Of a DNA stretch of 64,000 nt, positions 9,354 to 17,839 are shown piece after piece. The notes beneath the pieces were generated by a model. The model had not been told where the DNA came from. It was given only the letters and a program-made list of their open reading frames with translations, and searched no databases. Every line of letters begins with the position of its first letter. The stretch's first letter is position 1. The DNA comes from JBBECE01 sp040881985 (GTDB taxonomy: Bacteria > Pseudomonadota > Alphaproteobacteria > Rhizobiales > Devosiaceae). Location of the stretch: contig JBBECE010000028.1 in the NCBI GenBank assembly GCA_040881985.1, positions 1 through 64,000 on the forward strand. Direction: 5' to 3'. The position numbers and the translations under genes are program-made.

Positions 9354-10031
9354 ATGGCCGGCCGGGGGGAGCAGCTATCCGGACCCGAACCGACCCCTTT
9401 GGGGACGCGGCTGCGCGAACAGCGCAAGCGGCTGGGTCTGACATTGATGGAAGTCGCGGAGGGGGCGGGGCTGTCGGCGGGCTTCATTTCCCAGATTGAG
9501 CGTGGCATCGCCACACCCTCGCTGTCGTCGCTGGTCGGCGTGTCGCGGGTCCTGCAGGTCCATGTCAGCGACTTTCTCGCCCAGCCGAAAGTCACCGTGC
9601 CCCTGACGCGCCAGTCAGAACGCCCGCATTATGCAGTAGGCGGCAACTCGCTCACCTATGAGAGACTGTCGTCCAGCTTTCCCGGCAATGTGCTGCGCAG
9701 CCTGATCATCCACGAACCACCCGGACACCGCTCCGAGCCGATCGCCCATGAGGGCGAGGAAATCTTCTTCATCCTGGACGGCTCGCTCACCGTCGAGGTC
9801 GAGGGGGAAAAGACCACTCTCGAGGCCGGCGATTCGATCCACTTTCCGTCCACCAGGACCCATTCGACCTGGAACCACACCGGCCGCCCGGCCACCATCC
9901 TGCACACCTGCACGATGGACGTGTTCGGCGAGGACGAGGCGGCCGGCGACCCAGAGATGACCGTCGCGGTACGCAGAAGCAACGGCGTCCACCATGCACT
10001 CAATCAACCAAGACTGAACAAGGGGAGATGA
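9354..10031 (+). CDS. XRE-family regulator with C-terminal cupin domain
   Basis: A 225-residue transcription factor. The helix-turn-helix occupies about residues 17-72 (LGTRLREQRKRLGLTLMEVA, then SAGFISQIERGIATPSLSSL), and a small-ligand-binding cupin fills about 110-195 (HEGEEIFFILDGSLTVEVEG, then HFPSTRTHSTWNH). The family usually controls adjacent uptake and catabolic genes for amino acids, polyamines or related amines. It sits between divergent putA and the transporter/HyuAB operon; its stop is one base before the ATG of the next gene, so it is the first gene of that operon. The palindrome at 9324-9340 is the probable binding site. Confidence 0.9.
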   Translation: MAGRGEQLSGPEPTPLGTRLREQRKRLGLTLMEVAEGAGLSAGFISQIERGIATPSLSSLVGVSRVLQVHVSDFLAQPKVTVPLTRQSERPHYAVGGNSLTYERLSSSFPGNVLRSLIIHEPPGHRSEPIAHEGEEIFFILDGSLTVEVEGEKTTLEAGDSIHFPSTRTHSTWNHTGRPATILHTCTMDVFGEDEAAGDPEMTVAVRRSNGVHHALNQPRLNKGR

Positions 10032-10032
10032 C

Positions 10033-11631
10033 ATGAGGTACAAACTCAGATTGCTCGCGGCGTCGCTGGTCGCCACGATGGCGACGACGGCGGTGTCCGT
10101 GGAGCTTGCCACGGCCGAAACCGTGCTGCGCCTCGATGAGGTGCCGGTCGCCGAACTCGATCCGGCCAAGGCATCCGACTATGCCGACTCGGTTCTGATG
10201 TTCAACGTCTATGACACGCTGGTTCTGTCCCGCCAGGGCGGTGCCGGGGTGGTGCCGCATCTGGCCGAAAGCTGGACCACCGACGGCAAGACTTTCACCT
10301 TCAAGCTGCGTTCGGACGTCAAGTTCCAGAGCGGCAACCCGCTCACCGCCGACGACGTGGTCTTTTCGCTCGACCGCATGAAGGCGATCGGGCAAGGGCT
10401 GTCCTACTTGTTCGCCGGGGTCGAAATGGCCGAGGCGATCGATGACCTGACAGTGAAGTTCACCCTCACCGGTCCGTATTCACCCTTCCTGTCGGCGCTG
10501 TTGCGCCTGCCCATCGTCGACAAGGCGCTGGTCATGGCCAATCTCGGCGACGGCGAGGGCGACATGAAAGACTGGGGCCAGGCCTATCTGTCCGAGCATG
10601 GCGCGGGCACCGGCGCCTATACGGTCGTTTCGCACAATCCGCAGGCCGAAACCGTGATGGCAAAGAACCCCGATTACTTCCTTGGGATTCCGGCCAAGGC
10701 GCCGGACACGGTGCGCTACCGCTACGGGCTCGAGGCGGCGACGGTCCGCACGCTGATCGCCCAGGGCGAGCACGACATCTCCTCGCAATGGTTGCCGCCG
10801 GAAGTTCTGGCTTCGCTCGCCGCCGACGGGGCGCAGCTGCTCACCGAATCCGGCGGCGCCGGCTTCTACGTCAAGATCAACACGGCCAAGGCGCCGTTCG
10901 ACGACGTCAACTGCCGGCTGGCGGTATCCTATGCGTTCGACTACGCGGCCGCCATCCAGATCGTGGGGATTACCGAGGATGTCTCGCAGGGCAGTCCGTC
11001 GACGGGCGCGTTGCCGGTGGGAATGCTTGGCTCGCTGCCGGCAGGAGAAGCCTTTGCGCGCAATCTCGACACCGCCCGGGAATATCTGGCGCAATGCCGG
11101 TACAAACCCGAGGACTTCACGGTCGAGCTGTCCTGGATCGGAGAGGTGCCGCTTGAGGAACGCTTCGCCTTGTTGATGCAGGCGAACTTCGCCGAAATCG
11201 GCGTGAAATCCGAAATCCAGAAAGTGCCGTGGGCGCTGTTCACCGAGTTGGTCACCAAGCCGGAGAACACGCCGAACATCTCGCAGGTCTTCGTCAATGC
11301 GGTGACCGGCGATCCCGACACGCTGATCTACGGCATGTACCATTCCTCGGCCGCCGGCACCTGGCAGTCCCCGGAATATCTGCGTGACGCCACGGTCGAC
11401 GAGTTGCTGGACAAGGGCCGCACGGTGACCACGGACGCAGAGCGGGCCGCCGCCTACACCGCGGTCGGAAACCGGCTGCGCGAACTGGCCCCGACCATTT
11501 ATGCCTATGACCAGACGGGCGTGTTTGCGGCCAGCAACCGGGTGTCGGTGCCGGCGCTTTCCGATCCATCCAAGGCGTTTGCCCTCAACGGCATGGGCTT
11601 CACCTTCCGGCTGATGGAAATGAACGAATAG
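10033..11631 (+). CDS. Peptide-type ABC transporter substrate-binding protein (DppA/OppA family)
   Basis: A 532-residue extracytoplasmic solute-binding protein of family 5. A Sec signal peptide is visible (MRYKLRLLAASLVATMATTA, cleavage likely after ATA near residue 32), followed by the family pattern VVPHLAESWTTDGKTFTFKL and PLTADDVVFSLDRM. Family members bind dipeptides, oligopeptides, nickel-chelates or opine-like compounds in the periplasm. A GGGGAGATGAC stretch just before the ATG at 10033 serves as ribosome site. It is followed by a strong stem-loop at 11647-11674 and then by two permease and two ATPase genes, giving a full transporter. Substrate is unresolved; the downstream HyuAB and racemase suggest an amide-like amino-acid derivative. 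Confidence 0.92.
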   Translation: MRYKLRLLAASLVATMATTAVSVELATAETVLRLDEVPVAELDPAKASDYADSVLMFNVYDTLVLSRQGGAGVVPHLAESWTTDGKTFTFKLRSDVKFQSGNPLTADDVVFSLDRMKAIGQGLSYLFAGVEMAEAIDDLTVKFTLTGPYSPFLSALLRLPIVDKALVMANLGDGEGDMKDWGQAYLSEHGAGTGAYTVVSHNPQAETVMAKNPDYFLGIPAKAPDTVRYRYGLEAATVRTLIAQGEHDISSQWLPPEVLASLAADGAQLLTESGGAGFYVKINTAKAPFDDVNCRLAVSYAFDYAAAIQIVGITEDVSQGSPSTGALPVGMLGSLPAGEAFARNLDTAREYLAQCRYKPEDFTVELSWIGEVPLEERFALLMQANFAEIGVKSEIQKVPWALFTELVTKPENTPNISQVFVNAVTGDPDTLIYGMYHSSAAGTWQSPEYLRDATVDELLDKGRTVTTDAERAAAYTAVGNRLRELAPTIYAYDQTGVFAASNRVSVPALSDPSKAFALNGMGFTFRLMEMNE

Positions 11632-11646
11632 CCGACCCGCGAAACA

Positions 11647-11674
11647 TGGCCGGCGGCAGGAAAGCCGCCGGCCA
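11647..11674 (+). repeat. Intercistronic stem-loop after the binding-protein gene
   Basis: TGGCCGGCGGC and GCCGCCGGCCA form a perfect 11-base stem around the 6-base loop AGGAAA. It lies between the binding-protein stop (11629-11631) and the permease start (11698). There is no T-tract, so it is more likely an mRNA-stabilising or attenuating hairpin that allows more binding protein than membrane subunits, as is common in ABC operons, than a full terminator. Confidence 0.6.
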
Positions 11675-11697
11675 GCCACTCCCTGCGACGAACGGAA

Positions 11698-12732
11698 ATG
11701 GGTGCGATGCCGGCTGTCCTCCGCCTCCTGGGGAAGCGGTTGGGGACCTCGTTGATTGTCCTGTTCGGGGTCTCGATCCTCATCTTCTCCATCGCCCGGA
11801 TCATCCCCGGCGATCCGGCGCGAATCGCCCTGGGACCCAATGCGACACCCGAACAGGTGCTGGTGCTGCGCGAGCGGCTGCACCTGGATGAGTCCTTCAT
11901 CAGCCAGTACGGCTATTTCCTTGCCAACCTGCTGCGCGGCGACCTCGGCATCTCGCTGTACACCAATCGGCCGGTGACCCGGGACATCGTCCAGTTTCTG
12001 CCCGCCACCCTCGAGTTGGTGATCGTTGCCGGCGCCATGATGGTGCTGATCGGGCTGCCGCTGGGAGTGCTCGCGGCCCGCTTTCGCGGCACCTGGATCG
12101 ACAACTCCATCCGCCTGATCACCATGCTGGGGGTATCGGCCCCGAGCTTTGTGTGGGCGGTCATCCTGATGCTGCTGCTGGCGTTCTATCTGCCGATCTT
12201 TCCGGTCGCCGGGCGCCTTTCCGACACCATCTCCATCCAGTCCATCACCGGCTTTTTGCTCGTGGACACGCTGGTCGCCGGCGACTTCAGGGCCTTCGGC
12301 AACGCTGCCTGGCACGTGGTCTTGCCGGCCTTTGCGCTGGCGCTGTCGGGCATCGGTCAGGCGGCGCGGCTGACCCGCTCCAACATGGTGGAGACCTATG
12401 ACAAGCCGTTCATCGAAATGGCCCGGTCCTACGGCTTTCCCGACCGGCGGATCGCCAACCGCTACGCCTTTCGGCCCTCGCTCATCCCCTCGATGACCAT
12501 AATTGGCCTCGATTTCGCGGCCATGCTGGGCAATGCGTTTTTGGTCGAGGCGGTGTTCGCCTGGCCTGGCCTGTCCCGCTACGGGGTCGCGGTCATCCTG
12601 CGCAAGGATCTCAACGCCATTGTCGGCACGGTGCTGATCATTTCGGCGATGTTCCTGATCGTGAATGTCGTCGTCGATCTGCTCATCGCCGTCATCAATC
12701 CACGCATCCGGCACTCCCAGCGGCCGTCATGA
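11698..12732 (+). CDS. Peptide-type ABC transporter permease (DppB-like)
   Basis: A 344-residue inner-membrane permease. The N-terminal helix (LGTSLIVLFGVSILIFSIAR) is followed by GDPARIALGPNATPEQV, the usual DppB periplasmic region, then five further hydrophobic segments. The EAA-like cytoplasmic loop is at about 235-260 (ARSYGFPDRRIANRYAFRPS). Two in-frame ATGs exist, at 11698 and 11707; the upstream one is given, though spacing to a ribosome site does not decide it. The last codons overlap the ATG of the second permease (12729) by ATGA. Confidence 0.9.
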   Translation: MGAMPAVLRLLGKRLGTSLIVLFGVSILIFSIARIIPGDPARIALGPNATPEQVLVLRERLHLDESFISQYGYFLANLLRGDLGISLYTNRPVTRDIVQFLPATLELVIVAGAMMVLIGLPLGVLAARFRGTWIDNSIRLITMLGVSAPSFVWAVILMLLLAFYLPIFPVAGRLSDTISIQSITGFLLVDTLVAGDFRAFGNAAWHVVLPAFALALSGIGQAARLTRSNMVETYDKPFIEMARSYGFPDRRIANRYAFRPSLIPSMTIIGLDFAAMLGNAFLVEAVFAWPGLSRYGVAVILRKDLNAIVGTVLIISAMFLIVNVVVDLLIAVINPRIRHSQRPS

Positions 12733-13562
12733 GGCGCACCCTGCATGTGCTGGTGCGCAACCCGCTTTCGCTGCTCGGGCTGATCCTGATCGCCATTGTG
12801 GTGCTGTCGGCCCTGTTCGCCGATTTCCTTACCCCGTTTCCTGGCCATGTCGGCTCGGTGGTTGATTTTTCGAACAACAACAAGCCGCCCGCTTGGCCCT
12901 ATGTCTTCGGCACCGACCTGGTCGGGCGCGATCTCTTCACCCGCATCGTGTTCGCCTATCGCATCTCGCTGATCCTGGGCTTCGTGGTCCTGGCGATCGC
13001 GGTGCCGATCGGGGTCACGATCGGCCTTTTGGCCGGATATCTGGGCGCCTGGGTCGAATATGTGCTGATGCGCGTCACCGACGTGTTCCTGTCGATCCCT
13101 CCGCTGGTGCTCGCCATGTCGATGATGGGCCTGCTCGAGCCGACGCTGACCAACGGGATGCTGGCGGTCACCGCGATGTGGTGGCCCTGGTATGCGCGGC
13201 TCGTTTACAACCTGACCCGGTCCGAAAAGGAGGAAGGGTATGTGCTCGCCGCCGAGGTGATCGGCGCCTCCAAGCCGCATGTGATCTTCCGCGAAATCTT
13301 GCCCAACTGCATCCCCTCGATCCTGACCAAGATGACGCTCGATCTCGGCTTCGTCATCCTGATCGTCTCGTCGCTGTCGTTTCTGGGGCTGGGCGTGCAG
13401 CCGCCGACGCCGGACCTCGGCTCGATGGTGGCGGACGGCGCCAAATATCTGCCGGACTCCTGGTGGCTCACCGTGTTTCCGGGCCTGGCGATCCTGGTCG
13501 CCGTGTTCGGCTTCAACCTGGTCGGCGATGCGTTGCGCGAAGTCTTCGGGGCCGAGCAATGA
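12729..13562 (+). CDS. Peptide-type ABC transporter permease (DppC-like)
   Basis: A 277-residue inner-membrane permease of the DppC/OppC family. The N-terminus has one helix (LSLLGLILIAIVVLSALFADFL), then the typical FGTDLVGRDLFTRIVFAYRI segment that precedes the core membrane domain. The EAA loop is near residues 170-195 (AAEVIGASKPHVIFREILPN). C-terminal motif LSFLGLGVQPPTPDLGSMV is diagnostic of the family. It is coupled by ATGA overlaps to the genes on both sides. Confidence 0.93.
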   Translation: MRRTLHVLVRNPLSLLGLILIAIVVLSALFADFLTPFPGHVGSVVDFSNNNKPPAWPYVFGTDLVGRDLFTRIVFAYRISLILGFVVLAIAVPIGVTIGLLAGYLGAWVEYVLMRVTDVFLSIPPLVLAMSMMGLLEPTLTNGMLAVTAMWWPWYARLVYNLTRSEKEEGYVLAAEVIGASKPHVIFREILPNCIPSILTKMTLDLGFVILIVSSLSFLGLGVQPPTPDLGSMVADGAKYLPDSWWLTVFPGLAILVAVFGFNLVGDALREVFGAEQ

Positions 13563-14449
13563 CCACGCCGACCCTGCGCATCAGCGATCTCAGGCTCACC
13601 TTTTCCGGCTATGCGGGCGCCATCGAGGTGCTGCACGGGATTTCGCTGCATATCGGGCGGGGCGAACGGGTCGCCCTGGTGGGCGAATCCGGCTCGGGCA
13701 AATCGGTCACCGCCCGCATCATCCTTGGGCTTATGCAGGGGCTGAAAAGCGTTCGGATCGGCGGGCTGCTCGAATTCGAGGGGCGCGACCTCGAAACCAT
13801 GTCGGCCCGGCAGCGTCAGGCCCTGCGCGGCACCCGGATGTCGATGATCTTTCAGGACCCGACCTCTTCGCTCAATCCGGTGTTCCGCATTTCGACCCAG
13901 TTCCACGAGGTGCTGCGGCGCGGAACGCCGGAGATCGGCGAGCCCGAGGCACGCCGGCGCGCCGCCACCGCGCTCGCCGATGTCTCGATCGCCGAGCCTG
14001 ACCGGGTTCTAGATTCCTATTCCTTCCAGCTTTCCGGTGGCATGAACCAACGGGTCATGATTGCCATGGCACTCGCCAACGAACCCTCGCTTTTGATCGC
14101 CGACGAACCGGGGACCGCGCTCGACGTGACGGTGCAGGCCCAGACGCTGGCCCTGATGCGCGAGCTGGTCACAAAGCATCAGACGTCGGTGCTCTTCATC
14201 TCCCACAATCTGGGGGTGGTGCGCGAATTCGCCGACCGGGTCTATGTCATCTACAAGGGCAATATCGTCGAACACGGGCCGACCGCGGCCTTGTTCGAGG
14301 CGCCGGGCCATGCCTATACGCGCGCCCTGCTCAGGGCCGTCCCGCGCATCAGCGGCGGTGGTATTCCAGAAATCGACGATGTCTCGGAGGACTATTTCGC
14401 TCCCCGCTTCGTGCATGCGGGGTTCGAGGAACCCGGAGAGGCGGCATGA
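13559..14449 (+). CDS. Peptide-type ABC transporter ATP-binding protein (DppD-like)
   Basis: A 296-residue ABC ATPase. Walker A is GESGSGKS at about 41-48, the Q-loop segment reads MIFQDPTSSLNP, the signature is FQLSGGMNQR, Walker B is LLIADEPGTALD and the switch histidine is in FISHNLGVV. The C-terminal extension after about residue 250 matches the oligopeptide-type ATPases (tail HAYTRALLRAVPR). The ATG at 13559 overlaps the permease stop. Of the two nested possibilities, the longer open frame starting at 12893 is rejected because it would overlap the permease for most of its length. Confidence 0.93.
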   Translation: MTTPTLRISDLRLTFSGYAGAIEVLHGISLHIGRGERVALVGESGSGKSVTARIILGLMQGLKSVRIGGLLEFEGRDLETMSARQRQALRGTRMSMIFQDPTSSLNPVFRISTQFHEVLRRGTPEIGEPEARRRAATALADVSIAEPDRVLDSYSFQLSGGMNQRVMIAMALANEPSLLIADEPGTALDVTVQAQTLALMRELVTKHQTSVLFISHNLGVVREFADRVYVIYKGNIVEHGPTAALFEAPGHAYTRALLRAVPRISGGGIPEIDDVSEDYFAPRFVHAGFEEPGEAA

Positions 14450-15261
14450 CCGGCCCGCTGCTCGCGCTCGATGCTGTCACAAGGATATTCAAGGTCGGGA
14501 CCCGCCTGGTGCATGCCGTCCAGGACGTGTCGCTCGAGGTCATCGAAGGGGAATGCCTGGCGATCGTCGGTGAATCGGGTTCGGGCAAAAGCACCATCGC
14601 CAACATGATCCTCGGCATCTATCCGCCGACCGCCGGAACCATCTCCTATCGCGGCCGGCTACTGCCGGCCCGCCGCGAACTGTCGCATCGCCGCGCCATC
14701 CAGTTGGTGCAGCAGAACCCGCTGTCCTCGCTCAATCCCAAGCGCTCGATCGGCGCCTCGCTACGGCTTGCGCTCGACACCCATCGGCTCGGCGCAAGGG
14801 CCGGGCGCCGGGCCCGGACCGGCCAATTGCTGGAGGAAGTAGGTCTGCCCGCGTCCTACCTGTCGCGGGCCCCGTCCGCGCTGTCGGGTGGGCAGCTACA
14901 GCGGGTCGCGATCGCCCGTGCGCTGGCCTGCGATTCCGATCTAGTGGTGCTGGACGAGCCGACCTCGGCGCTCGACGTCTTAGTTCAGGCCCGAGTGCTC
15001 AAGCTGCTGACCGACCTCAAGGCCCGGCGTGGCCTGACCTACGTCTTTATTACTCACGACCTTTCGGTGGTGCGCAACATCGCCGATCGGGTGGCGGTCT
15101 TCGAGAAGGGCAGGTTGGTTGAGCTCAGTGGCGTCGAGGCGATTTTCGCCGCCCCGGCCCGTGCCTATACCCGCCGGCTGATCTGCGCCGTGCCAGTCGT
15201 CACCAGCGAGGAGATCGCGCTGCGCGACGCTTTGGAGGAGGATGGATATGCGAGCGTCTGA
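14446..15261 (+). CDS. Peptide-type ABC transporter ATP-binding protein (DppF-like)
   Basis: A 271-residue ABC ATPase that pairs with the upstream DppD-like protein. Walker A is GESGSGKST near residue 43, the Q-loop is LVQQNPLSSLNPKRS, the signature is SALSGGQLQR, Walker B is LVVLDEPTSALD and the H-loop is FITHDLSVV. The C-terminus is shorter than in many DppF proteins. ATG 14446 overlaps the DppD stop by 4 bases, and the 3' end overlaps the ribosome site and start of the GAF gene, so transporter and catabolic genes share a transcript. Confidence 0.93.
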   Translation: MTGPLLALDAVTRIFKVGTRLVHAVQDVSLEVIEGECLAIVGESGSGKSTIANMILGIYPPTAGTISYRGRLLPARRELSHRRAIQLVQQNPLSSLNPKRSIGASLRLALDTHRLGARAGRRARTGQLLEEVGLPASYLSRAPSALSGGQLQRVAIARALACDSDLVVLDEPTSALDVLVQARVLKLLTDLKARRGLTYVFITHDLSVVRNIADRVAVFEKGRLVELSGVEAIFAAPARAYTRRLICAVPVVTSEEIALRDALEEDGYASV

Positions 15262-15754
15262 TTTTGCGGATTTTGCAAGTGCACTGGCCGAAAAAGGACG
15301 CCAGCCCGAGACCGCGTTCGCCGCCCTGTGCGCCCTGACGGCAGCCGTGGTCGGGGTCAAGCTTTTCACGATCATGGCGCATGACGCCAAGAAGGGTATC
15401 GCCCAGCGCATCTATTCCAACATGCCGGAGCCCTATCCGGTTTCGGGTACCAAGCCGGCCAATCCCACCGACTGGTCGCGCCAGGTGATCGAAGGCCAGC
15501 AGACTTTCGTTGCCAATGACATCAAGGCCATTTCGGCGGTGTTCGGCGATTTCGAACTCATCCGGTCGCTGGGCTGCGAATCGGTGATGAACGTGCCCAT
15601 CGTCATCGACGGGGCGGTGCTGGGCACCATCAACTGCCTGCACGAGGCGGGTTTCTACACCGGTGAGAAGATCAAAGCGGCGGAAGCGTTGAAGACGCCC
15701 GGCGCTGTCTGTCTTTTGCTCAATGAACGCAATTCGGCGAACGGAGCCCGATAA
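15248..15754 (+). CDS. Small GAF-domain protein
   Basis: A 168-residue protein made almost entirely of a GAF-type ligand-binding domain (motifs KLFTIMAHDAKKGIAQRIYSN, then CESVMNVPIVIDGAVLGTIN near residues 115-140). No effector, HTH or kinase domain follows. An earlier in-frame ATG at 15242 lies directly on the GGAGGAGG ribosome site, while the ATG at 15248 has a 6-base spacing, which decides the start. Its stop TAA overlaps the ATG of hyuA (15754). Stand-alone GAF proteins occur beside hydantoinase-type operons; a sensing or substrate-binding role is inferred only from the fold. Confidence 0.8.
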   Translation: MRASDFADFASALAEKGRQPETAFAALCALTAAVVGVKLFTIMAHDAKKGIAQRIYSNMPEPYPVSGTKPANPTDWSRQVIEGQQTFVANDIKAISAVFGDFELIRSLGCESVMNVPIVIDGAVLGTINCLHEAGFYTGEKIKAAEALKTPGAVCLLLNERNSANGAR

Positions 15755-17829
15755 TGGCTGAAAAGACGATCCGCGTGGCGACCGATGTCGGCGGCACCTT
15801 CACGGACCTGGTCTCTTTCGAGACCGATCACGGCTCGGGGCAATCCCGCATCCTGACGGCCAAATCGGACACCACCCCGCCGGAATTCGAGCGTGGCGTG
15901 CTGAATGTTCTGGAAAAAGCCGGCGTCGATCTCAAAGCGGTCGATTTCCTGGTCCACGGCACCACCGTCGTCATCAACGCCTTGACCGAGCGCAAGGGCG
16001 CCAGGGTCGGGCTGATCGCCACCGAGGGCTTCCGCGACACCCTGGAGATCGCGCGCGGCAACCGTCCAGATTTCTTCAACCTGCATTACGAAAAACCGAA
16101 GCCCTTCGTGCCGCGCTACCTGCGCCGCGAGCTGGCGGGCCGCATGTCCTACAAGGGCGAGGAGCTAAAGCCGCTCGACCTGTCCGGCCTGCCCGCAATC
16201 CTTGACGATTTCAGGGCCGACGGGGTCGAGGCGGTGGCGATCTGCTTTCTGCATTCCTACGCCAATATCAGCCACGAGCGGGCCACTCTCGAGCAGGTGC
16301 AACAGCTGTGGCCGGAAGTTGCAGTCGTCGCCTCCCATCAGATCACCCGTGAATGGCGCGAATACGAACGCACCAACACGACGGTGCTGTCGGCCTATGT
16401 ACAGCCGACCGCCGAGCGCTACCTGTCGCGCCTGCATCAGGGGCTGAAGGCCCAGGGCTTCACCAAGAGTCCCTATATCATGCAGTCCAATTGCGGCGTG
16501 GACTCGCTGGAATCGGTGTCCAGAATTCCGATCACCATGGTCGAATCCGGCCCGGCCTCCGGCTTCTGGGGCGCCGCCGAGCTCGGCAAGCTGATCGGCG
16601 AGCCCAACATCATCGCGCTGGATATCGGCGGCACCACGGCGAAATGCTCCCTGATCGAAAATGGAGAGGTCAAGATCAAGACCGATTACTGGATCGAGCG
16701 GGACCGGACCTCGGCCGGCTATCCGATCATGGTCCCGGTTGTCGATCTGGTTGAAATCGGCAATGGCGGCGGTTCCATCGCCTGGGTCGACGATTTCGCC
16801 AAGCTCCATGTCGGGCCGCAATCGGCCGGCGCCGTGCCCGGCCCCGCCGCCTATGGCCGCGGCGGCAACCAGGCGACCACGACGGACGCCAATCTCTGGC
16901 TTGGCCGGATCAACAAGGACTATTTTTGCGGCGGCGAGATCGTCGCCGACATGAAGGCAGCGGAAACCGCAATCGCAGCGGTCGGCACCCGGCTGGACAC
17001 CGATCCGGACGGGGCTGCCCGCGGCATCATCCGCATTGCCAACAACAATATGGTCAACGCCCTCAAGCTGGTCTCGCTCAATCGAGGCCACGACCCGCGT
17101 GAGTTCACGCTGGTCGCTTTTGGCGGCGGCGGCGGCATGCATGCGGTTGCCCTTGCCCACGAACTGGGCGTCACCAAGGTCGTCGTGCCGGCCGCAGCGG
17201 CAGTGTTCTCGGCCTGGGGGATGATGATGTCGGACCTGCGGCGCGATTATTTCGTCACCCGGTTGGCCGATCTCAAGCCGGGGGCGGGGGCCGGTATCGA
17301 GCATGTGTTTGCCGAGACCGAGGAGCATGCCCGGGCCCAGTTCGCCGCCGAAGAGATCGGGGCCGAAAAGGTCAGGTTCCTGCGCTATTGCAAGTTCCGC
17401 TACCAGAACCAGGAACACACCACCGAAGTACTCATCGAAGGCGGGGAGATCGCCGACGGGCGGCTGGCCGATATCGCCGCGGCGTTCCACCAGACCTATG
17501 AGCACGAATACACCTATCGGCTCGACGCTCCGGTCGAGATGGTCGGAATCCACTTGGTCGCCTCGGCCGAGGTCGGCAAACTCACCATGAGCAAGCGCGC
17601 CGCGTCTGGTGCGGTGGCCGCCATTGCGCTGAAGGGCCGCCGCGAGGTCGATTTTGCCCTCGAAGGGGTCCGGATGGCCGACATCTATGACGGCGCCTTG
17701 CTGGAGCCCGGCATGAGGCTTGTCGGCCCGGCGATCATCGAAGAGTCCGGGGCCACCACGGTGGTCCACCCCGGCAACCGGGTCGAGATCGACGGCTACC
17801 AGAACATCCACATCCACCTCACCGCCTAG
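15754..17829 (+). CDS. hyuA: Hydantoinase/oxoprolinase A subunit
   Basis: A 691-residue protein with the hydantoinase/oxoprolinase N-terminal domain (RVATDVGGTFTDLV at 8-21, then VHGTTVVINALTERKG) and the ASKHA-fold hydantoinase A domain (NIIALDIGGTTAKCSLIE near 285-302, later FGGGGGMHAVALAHELG). These ATP-dependent enzymes open cyclic amides such as N-methylhydantoin or 5-oxoproline and work with a B subunit, encoded next (17840). The ATG overlaps the GAF gene stop. The usual size of about 690 residues argues that it is intact. Actual substrate is unknown; the neighbouring racemase and transporter fit an amino-acid-derived cyclic amide. Confidence 0.93.
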   Translation: MAEKTIRVATDVGGTFTDLVSFETDHGSGQSRILTAKSDTTPPEFERGVLNVLEKAGVDLKAVDFLVHGTTVVINALTERKGARVGLIATEGFRDTLEIARGNRPDFFNLHYEKPKPFVPRYLRRELAGRMSYKGEELKPLDLSGLPAILDDFRADGVEAVAICFLHSYANISHERATLEQVQQLWPEVAVVASHQITREWREYERTNTTVLSAYVQPTAERYLSRLHQGLKAQGFTKSPYIMQSNCGVDSLESVSRIPITMVESGPASGFWGAAELGKLIGEPNIIALDIGGTTAKCSLIENGEVKIKTDYWIERDRTSAGYPIMVPVVDLVEIGNGGGSIAWVDDFAKLHVGPQSAGAVPGPAAYGRGGNQATTTDANLWLGRINKDYFCGGEIVADMKAAETAIAAVGTRLDTDPDGAARGIIRIANNNMVNALKLVSLNRGHDPREFTLVAFGGGGGMHAVALAHELGVTKVVVPAAAAVFSAWGMMMSDLRRDYFVTRLADLKPGAGAGIEHVFAETEEHARAQFAAEEIGAEKVRFLRYCKFRYQNQEHTTEVLIEGGEIADGRLADIAAAFHQTYEHEYTYRLDAPVEMVGIHLVASAEVGKLTMSKRAASGAVAAIALKGRREVDFALEGVRMADIYDGALLEPGMRLVGPAIIEESGATTVVHPGNRVEIDGYQNIHIHLTA

Positions 17830-17839
17830 GAACAGCCCG

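Noticed and set aside
10480..12714. Long open frame of 744 codons on the - strand opposite the peptide-transporter genes
   Set aside because: It is a high-GC shadow of two well-supported genes; the translation is rich in Arg, His, Gln and Asp without any domain.
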